Source: Hyperoplus lanceolatus
Lineage: Eukaryota; Chordata; Actinopteri; Uranoscopiformes; Ammodytidae
NCBI GenBank assembly: GCA_026929865.2
Contig: CM049410.1
Span: 14,585,501 to 14,649,500, forward strand
Length of the DNA: 64,000 nucleotides
Reading direction: 5' to 3'
The notes under the pieces are model-generated. The model had not been told where the DNA came from. It did no database searches and saw nothing but the letters and a program-made list of their open reading frames with translations. Each line of letters starts with the position of its first letter. The first letter of the stretch is position 1. This document shows, piece after piece, positions 11,301 through 41,400 of this stretch. A program made the translations under genes and the position numbers.

Positions 11301-13451
11301 GTTTTGGACAGATGCCGCCCCGAATATATTGCTGGTTGGTCCACCTGGAGGTATGGGTCTCTGTGGTTGAGCCGAGGGTGCAGGTCCCCCAAATATTCCA
11401 CTACTCTTCCCACCTACAGAAAGCATTACCAAGACGCATGTTACATGATGCAACTGGGACATAAAGACACACTCATCATCTGTCACTTTTAGTTTTGGTC
11501 AGAAAATATTTGAATTTTGAATACAAAATGTGCTTTGTCCAATACACTTGGGATTTCCTGGTGTTGGCTCTGTAAAATATTGCCATAAGGGATTGCTGTA
11601 CAGCTGTGTGTGATCATTAAAATAGAAACAAATACAAGGTAATTATTTGGGTAAAAAAAAATATCTAGCATTGCTCCAAAGCAGCCACACTGACGAGGCT
11701 CTGACTGCAATGTCGGTAGACAGACATTACTTTTAATCCACCTCGTGAGAGCCGATATCAGCCGATGCCTATTATCTCAAAATGCCATTGATGTGCTAAG
11801 CAAATGAAAGTGCCATATACAGTACAGATACTATGGTGGCAGCCATTCACTGAGCATTTCTGGGATGCTAATGCCACTGTTAGATAAAGCAGTGAGGGTG
11901 ACACAGCATTCCCTGTCTGCAAACTCAGACCTTTTTTCAACAGCAGACTGGACTGAAAAAATACTCGGCTAGATCACAACATCTGAAGGTGGGTAACATG
12001 CAGGTACAGAGAACAGTGAACGTGTTTATATAAGGATCATCACATTATAGTAACAGTTTTCACACCCTGGACATAGACCATTTGAATGGTCTGCCTGTGT
12101 CATAAACTATTGAACTGCTGCTCAGACCTGGAGGATTGGAACGTCTTGTAGTGGGTGCACTCTGGGCCTCCTCCGGTGGGGCAAACACTTTAGAGGCCAT
12201 CTTATGAGGTCTTCTTGTGGCTGCTGAGTCGTCTTCGTAGCCACCGAACAGGTTACTAGAGCCACCCCCAGGAGGCTGCAACACCCTGCAGAAGACCAGG
12301 GAATATAGGAACACTCAAAGGAATTGAATTATTCATCCAGGTTTCTTTAGAATCAATAATCTTGTGCAAGTGGGAGAGGCTTTAAACATAAACACTGGGT
12401 TTGTACAAATTTAATAAGGATTCATCTCAATATATCAACATACTATTTTCAATGTGTCACGGGTAACATTAACCAGAGAGGGCTAATCCTTGCCAAATGT
12501 ATGGCTGGATGTATATTGGATGGAGGTTCATATTCACTTTTGTAGAGACGATATCATATTTTCCAGTAACAGAAATGCTTTATTAATCCAAGGGGGAGAA
12601 ATTCGATTGTACACAATGTGCAAATAACATTACGAAATATGTAATATGTTAAAAAAAAATATTGCCACGATTACGCCAATATCAATCAAGAAGTAATAAG
12701 CATAGTAATACTATTTTATCTTTTGCACTTCGACACACAAAGGGTGACCTGACTATAAATATGGTACAGTGCAGCTGCAGCCAAATAACAGGTTTGTTTG
12801 ATTATATACCGTGAATGGCGCCATACGTCTGAAAGCTCTCCAGTTAGTAGTGTGTATGCGCTTCAATTTATAGCGGTATTTAAAGACGCAACATACGTGA
12901 ATGTTTGAAACCCACTGTCAAGCAGTGCTAACCAAGAACAGACGTTTCCGTGTTAGTACAAAGGAAACTGAAGCGCCTTTAACTGGGACAATGCGGCCAC
13001 ATCGCCGTTGTTGGCGAGTACAAAGCGGCACAAAGAGGAGCAGCATGATCTGTTTTCATACTTCCGCAGGCGCAGCAGACAACGCCTGGCCGGTTAGCTT
13101 AAAAGCTAATCCACTCCTTCACTCCCAAGTTTGCTAACTGAAGACAACACGAGCAAAGGTAGCTCAAGCGGAGCAACCAGACCGATATTTGGCGAAACTT
13201 ACTCATTAGATAGCCGAGTACTAGCACTATATTTGAAGGCACTGATAATTCAAATGTTAAGGTGCAAAGCTGCTGTCACATAACGTTAACCTACATTAAG
13301 ATACGAGCTGACTGGCCGACTACTACATTCGAAATAAGACATCGTAGGCCCTTTATTCCACAGATAATAAAGCTACACGACCCCACATTCTTTACCTTGA
13401 ACTCGGTTTTGAACCACTTTCCATCCCTTGAAATATGTTCGTCGAAGTCAT
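8101..13451 (-). CDS. jpt2: Jupiter microtubule-associated homolog 2 (HN1-like)
   Basis: Exons in transcript order are 13451-13396, 12285-12128, 11413-11271, 8901-8865 and 8408-8101. They total 702 nt (233 aa), with GT/AG junctions and all phases matching. JPT2/HN1L is a small disordered cytosolic protein; mammalian JPT2 has been described as an NAADP-binding protein. The first exon codes for 18 residues starting [13 protein letters not shown] motifs recur: RVLQPPGG near residue 21, NPPGGKSS across the exon 2/3 junction, [11 protein letters not shown] in exon 3, and a C-terminal [12 protein letters not shown] (222-233) typical of JPT2 rather than JPT1. It is longer than human JPT2 (190 aa), mainly because of a Pro/Ala-rich segment in the last exon with 14 consecutive Ala codons (residues 162-175). 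Intron 3 is swollen by a nested transposon pair. Confidence 0.95.
8278..8319 (-). repeat. jpt2: coding (GCT)14 tract, polyalanine
   Basis: There are 14 uninterrupted AGC units on the plus strand, read as GCT alanine codons in the last jpt2 exon, followed by three Pro codons of CCx type. All codons are identical, as in a slippage-prone microsatellite, so allele length probably varies. Confidence 0.9.
8515..8712. mobile_element. MITE copy (family A)
   Basis: This copy shares diagnostic blocks with copies near 21252, 25790 and 38374: a TGTGTATTAACACTGGATTTT-like block, TATTCACTGATTTT, and ACAAGCATTCTCCAGAATCA followed by a CTTCACCTTTGA end. It is non-coding. The edges are approximate because the left terminal repeat is degraded. 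Confidence 0.5.
9192..10367. mobile_element. inner nested hAT-like element
   Basis: The ends are TAGGGGTG (9192-9199) and CATCCCTA (10360-10367), with one mismatch. Flanks TAATTTAT and ATATTTAT agree at 6 of 8 positions. The subterminal regions repeat TTATCTGT and TATCCG motifs in opposite orientations. It lies wholly inside the outer element, so it inserted later. I see no transposase ORF. It carries two adjacent perfect hairpins at 9345-9415. Confidence 0.55.
9345..9415. repeat. two adjacent perfect hairpins
   Basis: Hairpin 1 has 13-bp arms at 9345-9357 and 9361-9373, with a 3-nt loop. Hairpin 2 has 17-bp arms at 9378-9394 and 9399-9415, with a GTGA tetraloop. Both are perfect inverted repeats only 4 bp apart. 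Confidence 0.9.
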
Positions 13452-13459
13452 AGTGGTTT

Positions 13460-14270
13460 TGTTTTGAGCCTTCAAGTTTCCGAAGACAACTTCGTCAGTT
13501 TGCCAACTAGACTAACCGCGCGAGTTCCTCTGCCTGCGCGTGCACGACCAAACTCCAAAGTGAAGAATGTTGGTCCGCCCCGCTTTGACGTATATGAATA
13601 TAATTGGACCACAGCCAGTCTGCTGAGTGTTGTGGTGCGCTCGTTTAATGGCACACGAGATCCCAGCAGAGTAGATTAACTATACTATCTATGCTAACTA
13701 GCCTTATAAATGAAACTGTTCTCTGGTCACAACAGCACTGAATACACAAATGTATAACATTTGCAGATGCAATTAAATCCAACCACCCATTGTTACAGAT
13801 GGTGTGTGAATTCTAACTTGTATTCATAGTTGATCATTGACTGTCGTAAATATCCAATTTTGACTCCACCTAGTTGGCTGGTTTTCGGCGTATGCCAAAA
13901 TATAAATCAAGCGCATCCTCGGAAAGACCTCTTCTTGATATGATCTTAAACATGTCAATCAATTTCTGGGCGGAACTTATTTTTAGAGCGCCAAATCCCT
14001 TTGTTGTGGTAATACAATTTCGCTTAAATTATGCTAAATCACTTATTGAAAAGGTGAGATAATCGAGGAGTGAAACTGACAGTGAAGTTTTAAATACTTT
14101 TCAGGAACCTTACACGGCAGAACAGGAAGAGAATGTCCATTGGTCTGTCGCTGGATGTCTTTTACTGACTATTGGCGGAGCCGATTGTCAATCAAAGTGT
14201 AACCGTCGTCCTCGTGTATTTCTGACCAATCACGGGGTTTGTTTTCGAGATGTCGTAGGCGTGCCCTAAG
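13460..14270. promoter_or_regulatory. head-to-head jpt2/cramp1 intergenic promoter with CCAAT cluster
   Basis: This region separates the jpt2 start (13451, minus) from the putative first cramp1 exon. Three CCAAT boxes lie within about 90 bp: ATTGG at 14139-14143, ATTGG at 14171-14175 and CCAAT at 14226-14230. This is a pattern bound by NF-Y. They are immediately upstream of the putative cramp1 5' exon. Use of the region as a promoter is inferred. Confidence 0.45.
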
Positions 14271-14387
14271 CGCGTGGACAAGCGAACAGCAGGAACTGTC
14301 ATCGGTATCGAGCTGTACGGGCACCGTCAGCTAGCAATGCTAGCCTGTGTCTCGATTGGGAATACCACCGACAGGCTTCAATTTCAG
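14270..14387 (+). other. cramp1: putative non-coding first exon of cramp1
   Basis: A consensus-like donor, TTTCAG followed by gtatgtc, occurs at 14382-14394, about 160 bp downstream of the CCAAT cluster. If spliced, this would be a 5'UTR exon joined to an acceptor upstream of the ATG at 16182, for example after TTTCTGCAG near 15869. This is inference from splice-site shape and position only; transcription could instead start nearer 16000. Confidence 0.3.
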
Positions 14388-16181
14388 GTATGTCCCGATA
14401 GTGTTATACTTCTAACAAGTTGTTTAAGGCTCTGCAGGAAATACTCATTATGTTACCAGCAGTTTGGTTACGTTATGGCTTGTTTCACTGCCACAGCGTT
14501 ACGTTAGCTAACCAATATCAGCAGCCATGCTAGTCACCACGTTATGTAGGAAGACTGCAGTTGTTTACATGTAATACACAGCCTACTAAAACAACGTCTA
14601 AGGCAATTATTATCAATAACTTTAACTTTTAGCACATGCACGTCTGAAGAACTTGACCAGTCCATAATAATAACTAGGCTGCTAGGATTGAAACATTGCA
14701 CATGATATAGTCTGTCTCTGTCATCTCTGTGCAGTGCATTTCATTGTGTTGCTGTGAGATTTTAAATCAACCTGAAGTTACACTGAAACAATATTTTGAG
14801 GTTGAGTATGAATTCAATTGAAGTTACATCAATCTGTTATGATTACAATGACTTGGGGTTGTAACATTTCAAAAGAGGGGTGTTGAATATTGACGAGCTT
14901 CACTAGTAGTTTCGGGTTGTTGCTGCTGTCAGATCACATATATTTTGTGGCTGATTGAATTAGTCTTAGATTTAAAAGCGCAATCGATGACACTAAACAG
15001 GAATAGAATTGCTGTTTCGAGATGCAGAAAGTCGGGCAAGCTACAATTGTCTAACTCATCTTTTGTTTAGCTTTCTCTTTCTTTCATCATTCTGCTCTGC
15101 CAATACCATGATAATTCAGAAATTAATAGTTAGTGAGTAACAATAGAGCCAAAACAATATTATAAATACTGTGATGTTTACATTGTATAACTATGTTCTA
15201 ATAATGTAGTAGTATAACTTGTCCTGATGTGCACCGGGTATATTCAGCCTGATCCTGATCTTGTCGTTTTATTTATTATTTGTAAGAGGCGTTTGTTATG
15301 TTTGCAAATGTGTTATTGTCACAAAGCCTTAACATTCCTGGATGCATATGAAATCAAAAATCCTACACCCAATAAGAAATTAGCAGACATTATTTTCTGC
15401 AGGCGATGGTGACGTAGTGACAAGCAAAGTCCACTTGCACACTAGGTTAATACAACTATCTTCTCTTATCAATTCAGCTGAGCTCTGCAGACACGTGCCA
15501 TATAGCAGATAATACTCCAGTGCATGCCTTAATTATATCCTATGTGTCGGTGGCATTATAGTTTTTTATTTTTCATTTTAAAATAAAGCATTTAGTAATG
15601 TTGTTGCTGATAGAAAACAGTTGAACTGCGCAGAGAGTTCAGCTCAGTCGAAGCGAGAGCAAGGAGAGGGCAGAAAGCGGAGAGAACGCTCTCGTTTTTA
15701 TTATGCTCAATTTTATCCATATTTGCCTATATAACCGCTCGGACTCATGGTGAAGAGAAAGAAGACGTCGCCCACTACGGAAGAGCACGAAAATGGGTAA
15801 AGTAGGGTTTGAAATAAACACTTTATTTAGAGGTCGAATGCACCGAGGGGTTTCGTTGTCGTTTCTGCAGGGCGCTAAACTGAAAAGCGCTCGCATTTGA
15901 AATTTAGTTGAAATTCAACCTCAAATTTCGCCCATTCGAGCCGTGAGACACGTAGTAAAAGGCCGCCGCCACTTCCCAAACTATTTCGGATGTTGAACAT
16001 AATTCATCTCGAGACGTTTAATGCATATATTTTGTGTTGTTTTGTCGGGACTGGAGAGGGGATTTGAAACAAACAGCGGCGGCCATGTTTGAGAGCCAGT
16101 GAACGTCGTCTTTAGAAGTTAATTTTTGCACACTGCTTTGCTCCCAATGTGACAAATGCTCCTTGATTGTGTTCTGGCAGC

Positions 16182-34242
<18,061 letters not shown>

Positions 34243-34650
34243 ACAAGATGGCCGACCCAGGGCCATCTGGAGGAACACCAGTTGCTGAGTGACCCGAGGG
34301 GGAGGTATCTCCTCTCGGTCCAAAGTGTTGCCACGCCGTGCCCTTCCACTGTGGGAGAGAAAACAAAGATGGCCGTGCAGAAAGACCAACCCCCTCCCCC
34401 CCCAAAAGCCATCCCTTTTATAAAAGTGCAATAATAATGGTGAACCTTGACCATTGTTTAAAGTGAGTTTGAAAAGAGTTGGTTTCGCCAAAATGTTCTA
34501 TAAAAAGGTGCAATGCCCCTTTAAAAACACTTTAGAAAATAACAAATGCGTTTACAAAACACAACCTCATGTACAGGAAAATACTATGCCATATCTGAAA
34601 AAAAAATTCAGATTTTTTTTTTTTACGTCTCTTCCTGCTCTCTGTGTGTG

Positions 34651-34682
<32 letters not shown>

Positions 34683-37244
34683 TCTTCTACTCTCTCATAT
34701 ATCAACTCCCAAAATGTGTAAATCCGCCTAAATGTGCAGCTCAGATCCCTGCTGGTGGCAAACAGTCGCCGGGAGAGATTTTTTGAAAATAACAGCAGTG
34801 AGAAAGAGGTCCAATGTGGTGAGAGTGAGACATGTCGTTGTTTTTATTAGTATATTCAGTTTCCGCACAACACAGCGGGGCAGGTGGAAGTACAATTCTG
34901 CGATTCTAACCCTTCATTTCACGTGCTCGATCAGTTCAGGTAACGCAGCCATTGTGTGTGTGTGTGTGTTTGGAATCAGGTTCGTCTTTTCTTACGGTCT
35001 CACGTAAATTGGCAGCTTTTTGTTGGTTGACTACATTTGTAGGCAGCTCTTCAGACGTGATCATCTGCAGTACCGGCCCTTTTAATTGAACTCTCACTGG
35101 GAGTTCAGTGTCCAGTCGCTTCATACAATTTTTTTACCACTTTTAATGAACGTCGAGATAATGCAGATCGCAATGGTCTTCTGGTTGGTTTGTTATTGCA
35201 TTTAAAAAAAATATATATATCTTTTCTTTTACATGGGAGTCCTATCACTCAACTACTATGACAAATAACATTGACCTTATCACTCTCCCTCCTGCTTGTT
35301 GAGCAGAGATTCCGTCATCCCAAAATGTGACCAACCAAGTGTGCATTTCCACTGACGGAGTAAGATTAAAAAGGTATTGGGTACCATTGAAAGTTCCCAG
35401 TAGAGTCGCACTCTGTTTTAACTCCACTAGCAAGCAGTCAGAAATACGTAATTTAATCAAACACTAATTGACACTCCACTTATTTTAATTTGATTAAAAT
35501 AACATTGTCACTTTAAATCACTAGTAAAACCTTGTGATTTGTTGCGCTTAAAACATGAATCCCCCATTGGCTATTATTGATACTGGAAGCTGACAAATAA
35601 TTCCAACATGATTGGTTTCTCAACATGGTCCGCCTCCCTTTAATGTCGCCACTCTGTATGTGATATACTTAAAGCCTTTAAGTTATTGTTTTAACCTTCA
35701 TTTTAACATTCAGTTTCAATATTAAGATGTACTGTTTGTTCACGGCAAAATACACACATTACCATGTTAAGTCCAGAGACACGTCGCATCCAGATGTTCT
35801 TTGATTTTCAATCAACCAGCATCATCGATATGCAGTATTGTGAGCTTCATCTCATGAGTGTAAATTGTCTGAGAGCTCTTGTCTTCATTCCACAATTGGG
35901 ATTTAAAACGCTGTTCTCCTTTAAGCACCTTGGGGGCTTTGACTTTACAGTTTAAAAGCTCTTGTGATTTCTTCTATGTTCAGTTTTTGAAAAGGATTCC
36001 TCTTCGCACACTAGATAACAATGAAGATAACGCTTACTTTTTTTTTTCTTTCTCCTCTGCTGAAGGATTTCTTTGTACAAATGTCAATTCCAGTATTCAC
36101 TTTTCTTTTGTTACATAATGTAAATTGTTATTTGGACTATTTATTGTTAACATATCAGAAAAAAAAGTTTCTTTAACTTAATATGAAAATTTCTTCTAAA
36201 AAGGAAAAACCCTGTTTAAAGTTTTCAGTTTGTAAAAGGTGTTTTTATTCTGTGTATAAAGATAGTTATAAAACCTGCTTTTTAAAATTCATTGTGTTTA
36301 CTTTGAGGCAGAAATACCAGTTCAAATGTAAACTTTTACAAAGAGAGTATTTGGCCTACAAGTTATCACCAAGAGTTTAAAGTTGTGTCCGCACTGCCAA
36401 CCAAGTAGTCTCCACCGAAAAATGACATCAAAACAATATAGAATATAGTATATTATTATATTAATTTGGTTAATAATGTGCAGGGCAGAACTATTAGGGG
36501 TTTGTGATTTAAGGTGTGTTTAAGGTACAAAACTGGTTGAAAACTTATTGACAAGAACAGGAACTCAAATTTATATAAACAAAAAAAACATGTGTTCTGT
36601 TTTCATGACAGATGAACAGCAATTCCTTCCTCCACATCTTTAAAAATTGCCTTGTTTTGAGGTTCATGTTCAAGTATGGTGTGTGTGCCATATGGTACAG
36701 ACAACTTCACTATAAGATACATAATCATTGACAGTGTTGTTTATCTTTTATAAACCCTAGTGTGGTGTGGCTATATCCTCTGCCAAAACAGCGCACACTA
36801 TAACTTTCATGTCCTGCATTTATGTAGATCCAATTATTTCCCATACGTGTGATGTTTACATGCCATTCGAATGTGGTACTGCAGACTTATTTGGCTCAGT
36901 TTCATGAATGGGACCGTAGAAGACAGGGAGATAAGAGAAGCAGTACCCCTACCTGACAGGCCATAGCCACATTTAAATTATTAATATAACATTCAGGCTT
37001 CTGCAAATAAGATGTTAGTAAAATAAAAACGCTCACCATGAGTCTCGTTACAACAATGCAGGTTTCTAATTTGGTTCAGATGCGAGACTTACAGTGCAAA
37101 GAGCCATACTATGGCAAAGTGTTACAGAAGAGCTCAAATCAGTTCACGTACTCTGTAATTGGCCACCATGTGAAGCGGTCAGGTTCATGCATTGATCCTC
37201 TTATATTCCACTGTGATCCTTTCTCATCCTTGGCTGCTACTGCG
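34243..37244. other. tail-to-tail region: cramp1 and dhrs7b 3'UTRs
   Basis: No coding exon lies here. The first plus-strand AATAAA after the cramp1 stop that I found is at 37022-37027. The first minus-strand AATAAA signals after the dhrs7b stop are at 36244-36249 and 36140-36145. If these are used, the two 3'UTRs overlap by several hundred bases. A (GTGC)n tract lies at 34640-34683. This is also where the two human-syntenic blocks meet. Confidence 0.4.
34640..34683 (+). repeat. (GT)n/(GTGC)n microsatellite
   Basis: A short GT run passes into about eight GTGC tetranucleotide repeats, in the presumed cramp1 3'UTR. Confidence 0.85.
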
Positions 37245-40186
37245 TCACTGGTCTTTGGGCTTGTGCTCCTTGCGAGCGCGAGATGACATGAGTTTGAAGA
37301 AGAGTGCAGGCCACATTGTTCGGAGGTAGATGGCCAAATTGGGCAACGGTCCCGCCAATACAACATCTTTGCTTCTCTGACGGACAGCCTTCAGAACCTC
37401 AAGAGCCACGTCCCGCGGGTCTCGACCCATTGCTGTGGTTTTATCCAAAACTAAAAAAGCAGGGTTGCACAACAAAAAGATGTTGCATCAATTACACTGG
37501 GGAGTCAGTAGGTCAAATAATAAAGAACACTTCGGTTCCTGTGATGGTATTCCTTTTCTTATCGTACAGTTCAAGTAGTTTATTGTAATAAGGTCACTGT
37601 GACCTCATGTCTCAAGATACCAATATCTCCAATTTGGCACAAACTCACACTCTCTAGATTTACGAGGTCAAAGGTTACTGTGATCTTAAGTATTACTCTG
37701 GAGTTTCACCTTCTTTAAAGCATTGCCTACCACCTTCATACTTTCACTGTTTGGCTATTGTACCACCAGGCAGTAGTTCTAGTTCAGCCTCATTCCATTT
37801 GAGCTGATTTAAGATGTTCTGACACAGCAACATACACACTGCTTTCACTCCCTCACCTCCATACGCGGATCCGTCCCCCGTGACGGCGTTGAGCGAAAGG
37901 TTGGTTCGGATGTAGCCGGGGCTGATCACGCTCACTGGGATCCCGTAGCGCTCCACCTCGGCCCGTAAGCAATCAAAGTAGGCCTGGGTGGCGTGCTTAG
38001 AAGCTGCATCTGAACACAGTGTGTACAAATCTGAGTCCTGCTTCAAATCCCATTGGGTGTACATATTGGGGGGGGGGGGGGGGAACCCTCTGGGATATTT
38101 GTTTGCTTTGATTCAGAGAGTGAAGACAACTTACAAGCGGACCTATAAGGAATGGATATCTTGCCCTGCACACTGCTGATGACAACGATGTGGCCACTGC
38201 GCCGGACGACCATGGAGGGCAGGAGAGCTGAGGAGGGAGGGAAGAAAAATGAGTGAGTGCAGAAAGACCTGACGGACGGAAAATATTGTTCTTTCTCTCA
38301 TGAGAAATCAGAAAATTATCATGAAAATCCAGCTGTTATGTCTATGTGGAACCACAGCAACAGCTAAATAACATTAAAGGTGGAGTCTGCCATTCTGGAG
38401 AGTGCTTGTTGACAAAATCACTTTGTCAAAATCAGTGATCTCATGCTCGGCTACCTGTCCGTACTGTGTGTATGCACTGAAAAGAAATCTGGTTCTAATA
38501 CACAACCTAGACTCTGTAAACTGGTATGTAAACAAAGGATATGAAAAAAAAGGAGGGCCCACCTTTGGTAGCAACATGCCCATTTACGGAGCCTAGGCTG
38601 TGTAATACCACTGGATTTTCTTTCAGCGCGCACACAGTTAGTACAGGTAGCGGATCATGACGAAATATTCACTGATTCTCCCGAAAGAAAATTCAAAAAC
38701 AAGCATTTTCGGATCTAGAACCCAAAAGCGTTTCAAAGTTGCACAGCCACTCACCTTGAGTAAGAGCAATGGGCCCAAAGTAATTTGTTTCCATAACATC
38801 TCGCTGAACTGACACCTGCGTTTCCAGTATGTTGCCACGGTAACTGATGCCCGCATTATTAATGAGGACATCCACTTGTCCGTAACATTTGAGGATCTCC
38901 TCTGCAGCTTTGTCCACTGTGTCTGTGTCCGCCAGGTCAAAAATGACGGTGCTGGGAGTGTAAGTCTGGTGGTTGAACAACATTGAGACAAAATGGAGCC
39001 CAACATGAATTATCTGGCATAGCGAAGTTGACAGAAACGGTAGCAGGTTCTCAGAAAAAAAATAATATTTCAAATGCCCAGAGAGAAGTCATAATTATGG
39101 ACGGAATCACAACAGGATGTGAAAAATGTGAACTCATACAAGAGATACTTTTCCACTTCAAACTTCAGAATTTTCAGATAAAACAATATACAGACGGGCA
39201 CAGTGCAGAGAACACTGGTGGTCAGTGAACAGACCTGCTTCCCAGAGCCTGTTGAACTAGCCGGAAGCTCCTCCACCACCTGCTGCAGACGGGCTGCATC
39301 TCGTCCACACAGGACCAGCCGTGCTCCAGCAGCGTGGAAGACCCTCGCACACTCTGCAACAGAGAAAAGACACCTCTTGTTGATGGTGTATTATCAAACA
39401 CTGAAACATGTTATGGACTAACACTTCATCTTAATATTACCAAGTAAAATCAAATGCAGCAAATCAGTGAGTCATGTGTAGACTTTGTCAAATGTGATCT
39501 CAACAAAATCTAAATGTTTGCTTTATCGATATTTTCACGATTTAAAGTTGCAATTATTTTGAAGTTGAAGTAAAAGAGATGAGGAAGGATACAGATCTGT
39601 GAGAGTGGTTGTTTGGACATGAAACGTTTTTTTTCTTTGTAGACTTTTAATAACAAGCAAGGGGTGAAAAGAAAGATGTCATTAAATCGATGACTTTCTG
39701 TCTGGAAGTTACATTTCTTGTTTTTTTATTTCTGTGGGTGTTCACTGGCAATAGTTTTCTTTTATGTATGAAATGTTGAGTTTGAGATGGACGGTTTAGG
39801 GGTTGCGCTATTGTGTTGTGGCGGCTCTTTATTTGGTGCAAAGTAGAGAATATTGTGTGTGGATATTAGACAGGAAGCTGTCGATCAATGTTTTTTAAGT
39901 TGGTGTCATGTAATTCCGTGTGGGATGGGTCACTTAGTGCCATGACAAGTAAATTAAGAAAAAATAATTAATTCATTGTAGAATACATCAATGCTTGAAC
40001 TGAAGGGAAGAAGTTATGAGCGGTTGGCCAACCTTTCCCCAGTCCAGAGCTGGCCCCTGTAATGACCACCACAGCATCTTGAATGGCGGCTCCCGGTCTG
40101 AGGCGTACAAGTATCCGGTAAAGCAGCAAGATGCCAGCACTGGCTAAAAGCAGCTGGAGCAGCCCTCCTCCAGTGACACGCTCCAT
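37245..40186 (-). CDS. dhrs7b: Dehydrogenase/reductase SDR family member 7B
   Basis: Exons in transcript order are 40186-40033, 39353-39235, 38965-38755, 38227-38135, 38009-37857 and 37450-37245. They total 936 nt (311 aa; human 325), with phases continuous. DHRS7B is a membrane-anchored short-chain dehydrogenase/reductase (acyl/alkyl-DHAP reductase, PexRAP) active in peroxisomal/ER ether-lipid synthesis. It has an N-terminal hydrophobic anchor (about 9-24, [17 protein letters not shown]). The SDR features are the TGASSGLGK cofactor motif (43-51), INNAG, the catalytic Ser in VISSVQGK, and YAASK with the catalytic Tyr and Lys. The Tyr codon is split across exons 4 and 5. The first donor (AAAG|gttggc) departs from consensus, but exon 2 continues GK-ECARVF in phase as in the family. 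Intron 2 and later introns are short. A MITE sits in intron 3. Confidence 0.95.
38374..38716. mobile_element. MITE copy (family A) in dhrs7b intron 3
   Basis: The left end TTAAAGGTGGAGTCTGCCATTC, with GTGCTTGTTGACAAAATCAC after it, is the inverse of the right half (TATTCACTGATTC, AAAACAAGCATTTTC). Terminal inversion is therefore clear. The right tip is eroded and ends about 40 bp from exon 3. Internal blocks match copies near 8515, 21252 and 25790. Confidence 0.65.
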
Positions 40187-40550
40187 GGTTGAGAATCAAC
40201 TTCCCTGCTCCACACCAGCTACCTGCACAAACAAGTTTAAAACGTTAATTTAGGAAGAGTTTTACCTGGACTGCAACTACTGACTTGCAGTAGCACAAGA
40301 TTCATCAAATCCATTGCTCTTTTACAGAGAAGACACTCAACAACGGTCTGTTAAAAGTTAACATTTTCAACCAGTATTTCTCTGTCTAGTCAACACTGTT
40401 TCCAACATACAAAGAAAACTACTTAATTTGGTCTTCAAGCCAAAATAGGCGAGTCCAGCTCCATCGAGTCCAGATTTTTGGTGGATACTATCTCGGCCTG
40501 CTTTGTCTGCTGAAGCCTGGGGATTTCCTAGCAGAGAACCTCAGCACACC

Positions 40551-41329
40551 ATGCCACCCAAGAAGGACCAAAGCAGCAACCAAAGTAATGGAGAGGAGTT
40601 GGTATCGCTCTCACAGGTACGAGATCTAATGAGTCAACAAAGGGATCTGTTCATGCAACTTCTGCAGCAGCAAGAAAGTAACTTTAAGACTGTTGTGGAA
40701 TTATTTGTGAACAATGTGAACACTCGGATTGACAAATTGACCAGGGAGACACAGGAGCTGAGAAGCAGCCTGCAATTCTCCCAGAAGGATATTGATGATC
40801 TTAAAAAGAAAAATTATTATCTTGAGTCAGAGAGAACAATTGCTTGTGCTGAAACCAAAGCAATGCATTGCAAATTGGCAGAGATGACTGAGAAAGCGGA
40901 CTACTTGGAGGGTCAAACAAGAAGGAACAACCTTGTCATGGCCGGCATTCCTGAGGCCCAGAATGAAAGCTGGAGGGAGACTGAGGACAACGTCAGGTGT
41001 GTGATAAATGAAAAACTTCACCTTGACAGTAGTCAGATGGTGATTGAACGTGCACAGAGGATTGGCAATCCATCCGGATATTCTGGAAAAAGACCGAGGC
41101 CTATCATGATCAAATTCCTCAGATACAAAGATAAAATGGCTGTTCTAGGAAAGGCTAAGGATCTGAAAGGCACCAACATCTATGTGAACGAGGACTACAC
41201 TGAGGCTTCAGGCAAAAGCGTAAGGAACTCATTCCGGCCATGAAAGCTGCCAGAGAACGAGGCGACATAGCCTACATCCGACATGACAAGCTTATTGTCC
41301 ACCCCCCTTTACAAAAGCATAAGGATTAG
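40551..41329 (+). pseudogene. LINE ORF1, coiled-coil RNA-binding protein, frameshifted
   Basis: The start is chosen at MPPKKDQSSNQ (ATG 40551), preceded by a 5' leader. Residues about 15-125 are heptad-rich, with runs of Gln, Glu, Lys and Leu. They are followed by an L1 ORF1p-like region (QTRRNNLVMAGIPE and VIERAQRIG). The open frame stops at 41243. Matching sequence goes on in another frame to a stop at 41329. A single-base loss near 41210-41220 explains this. Confidence 0.75.
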
Positions 41330-41400
41330 AAATATCCTCATAACTACAGGCAAGCACAGGCACACACACACACTGGACTGAATGTTGACTTTCTCACACT

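Noticed and set aside
13472-13654. A minus-strand ORF considered as an alternative jpt2 N-terminus.
   Set aside because: The exon at 13396-13451 gives the family-like start, with a good donor and correct phase.
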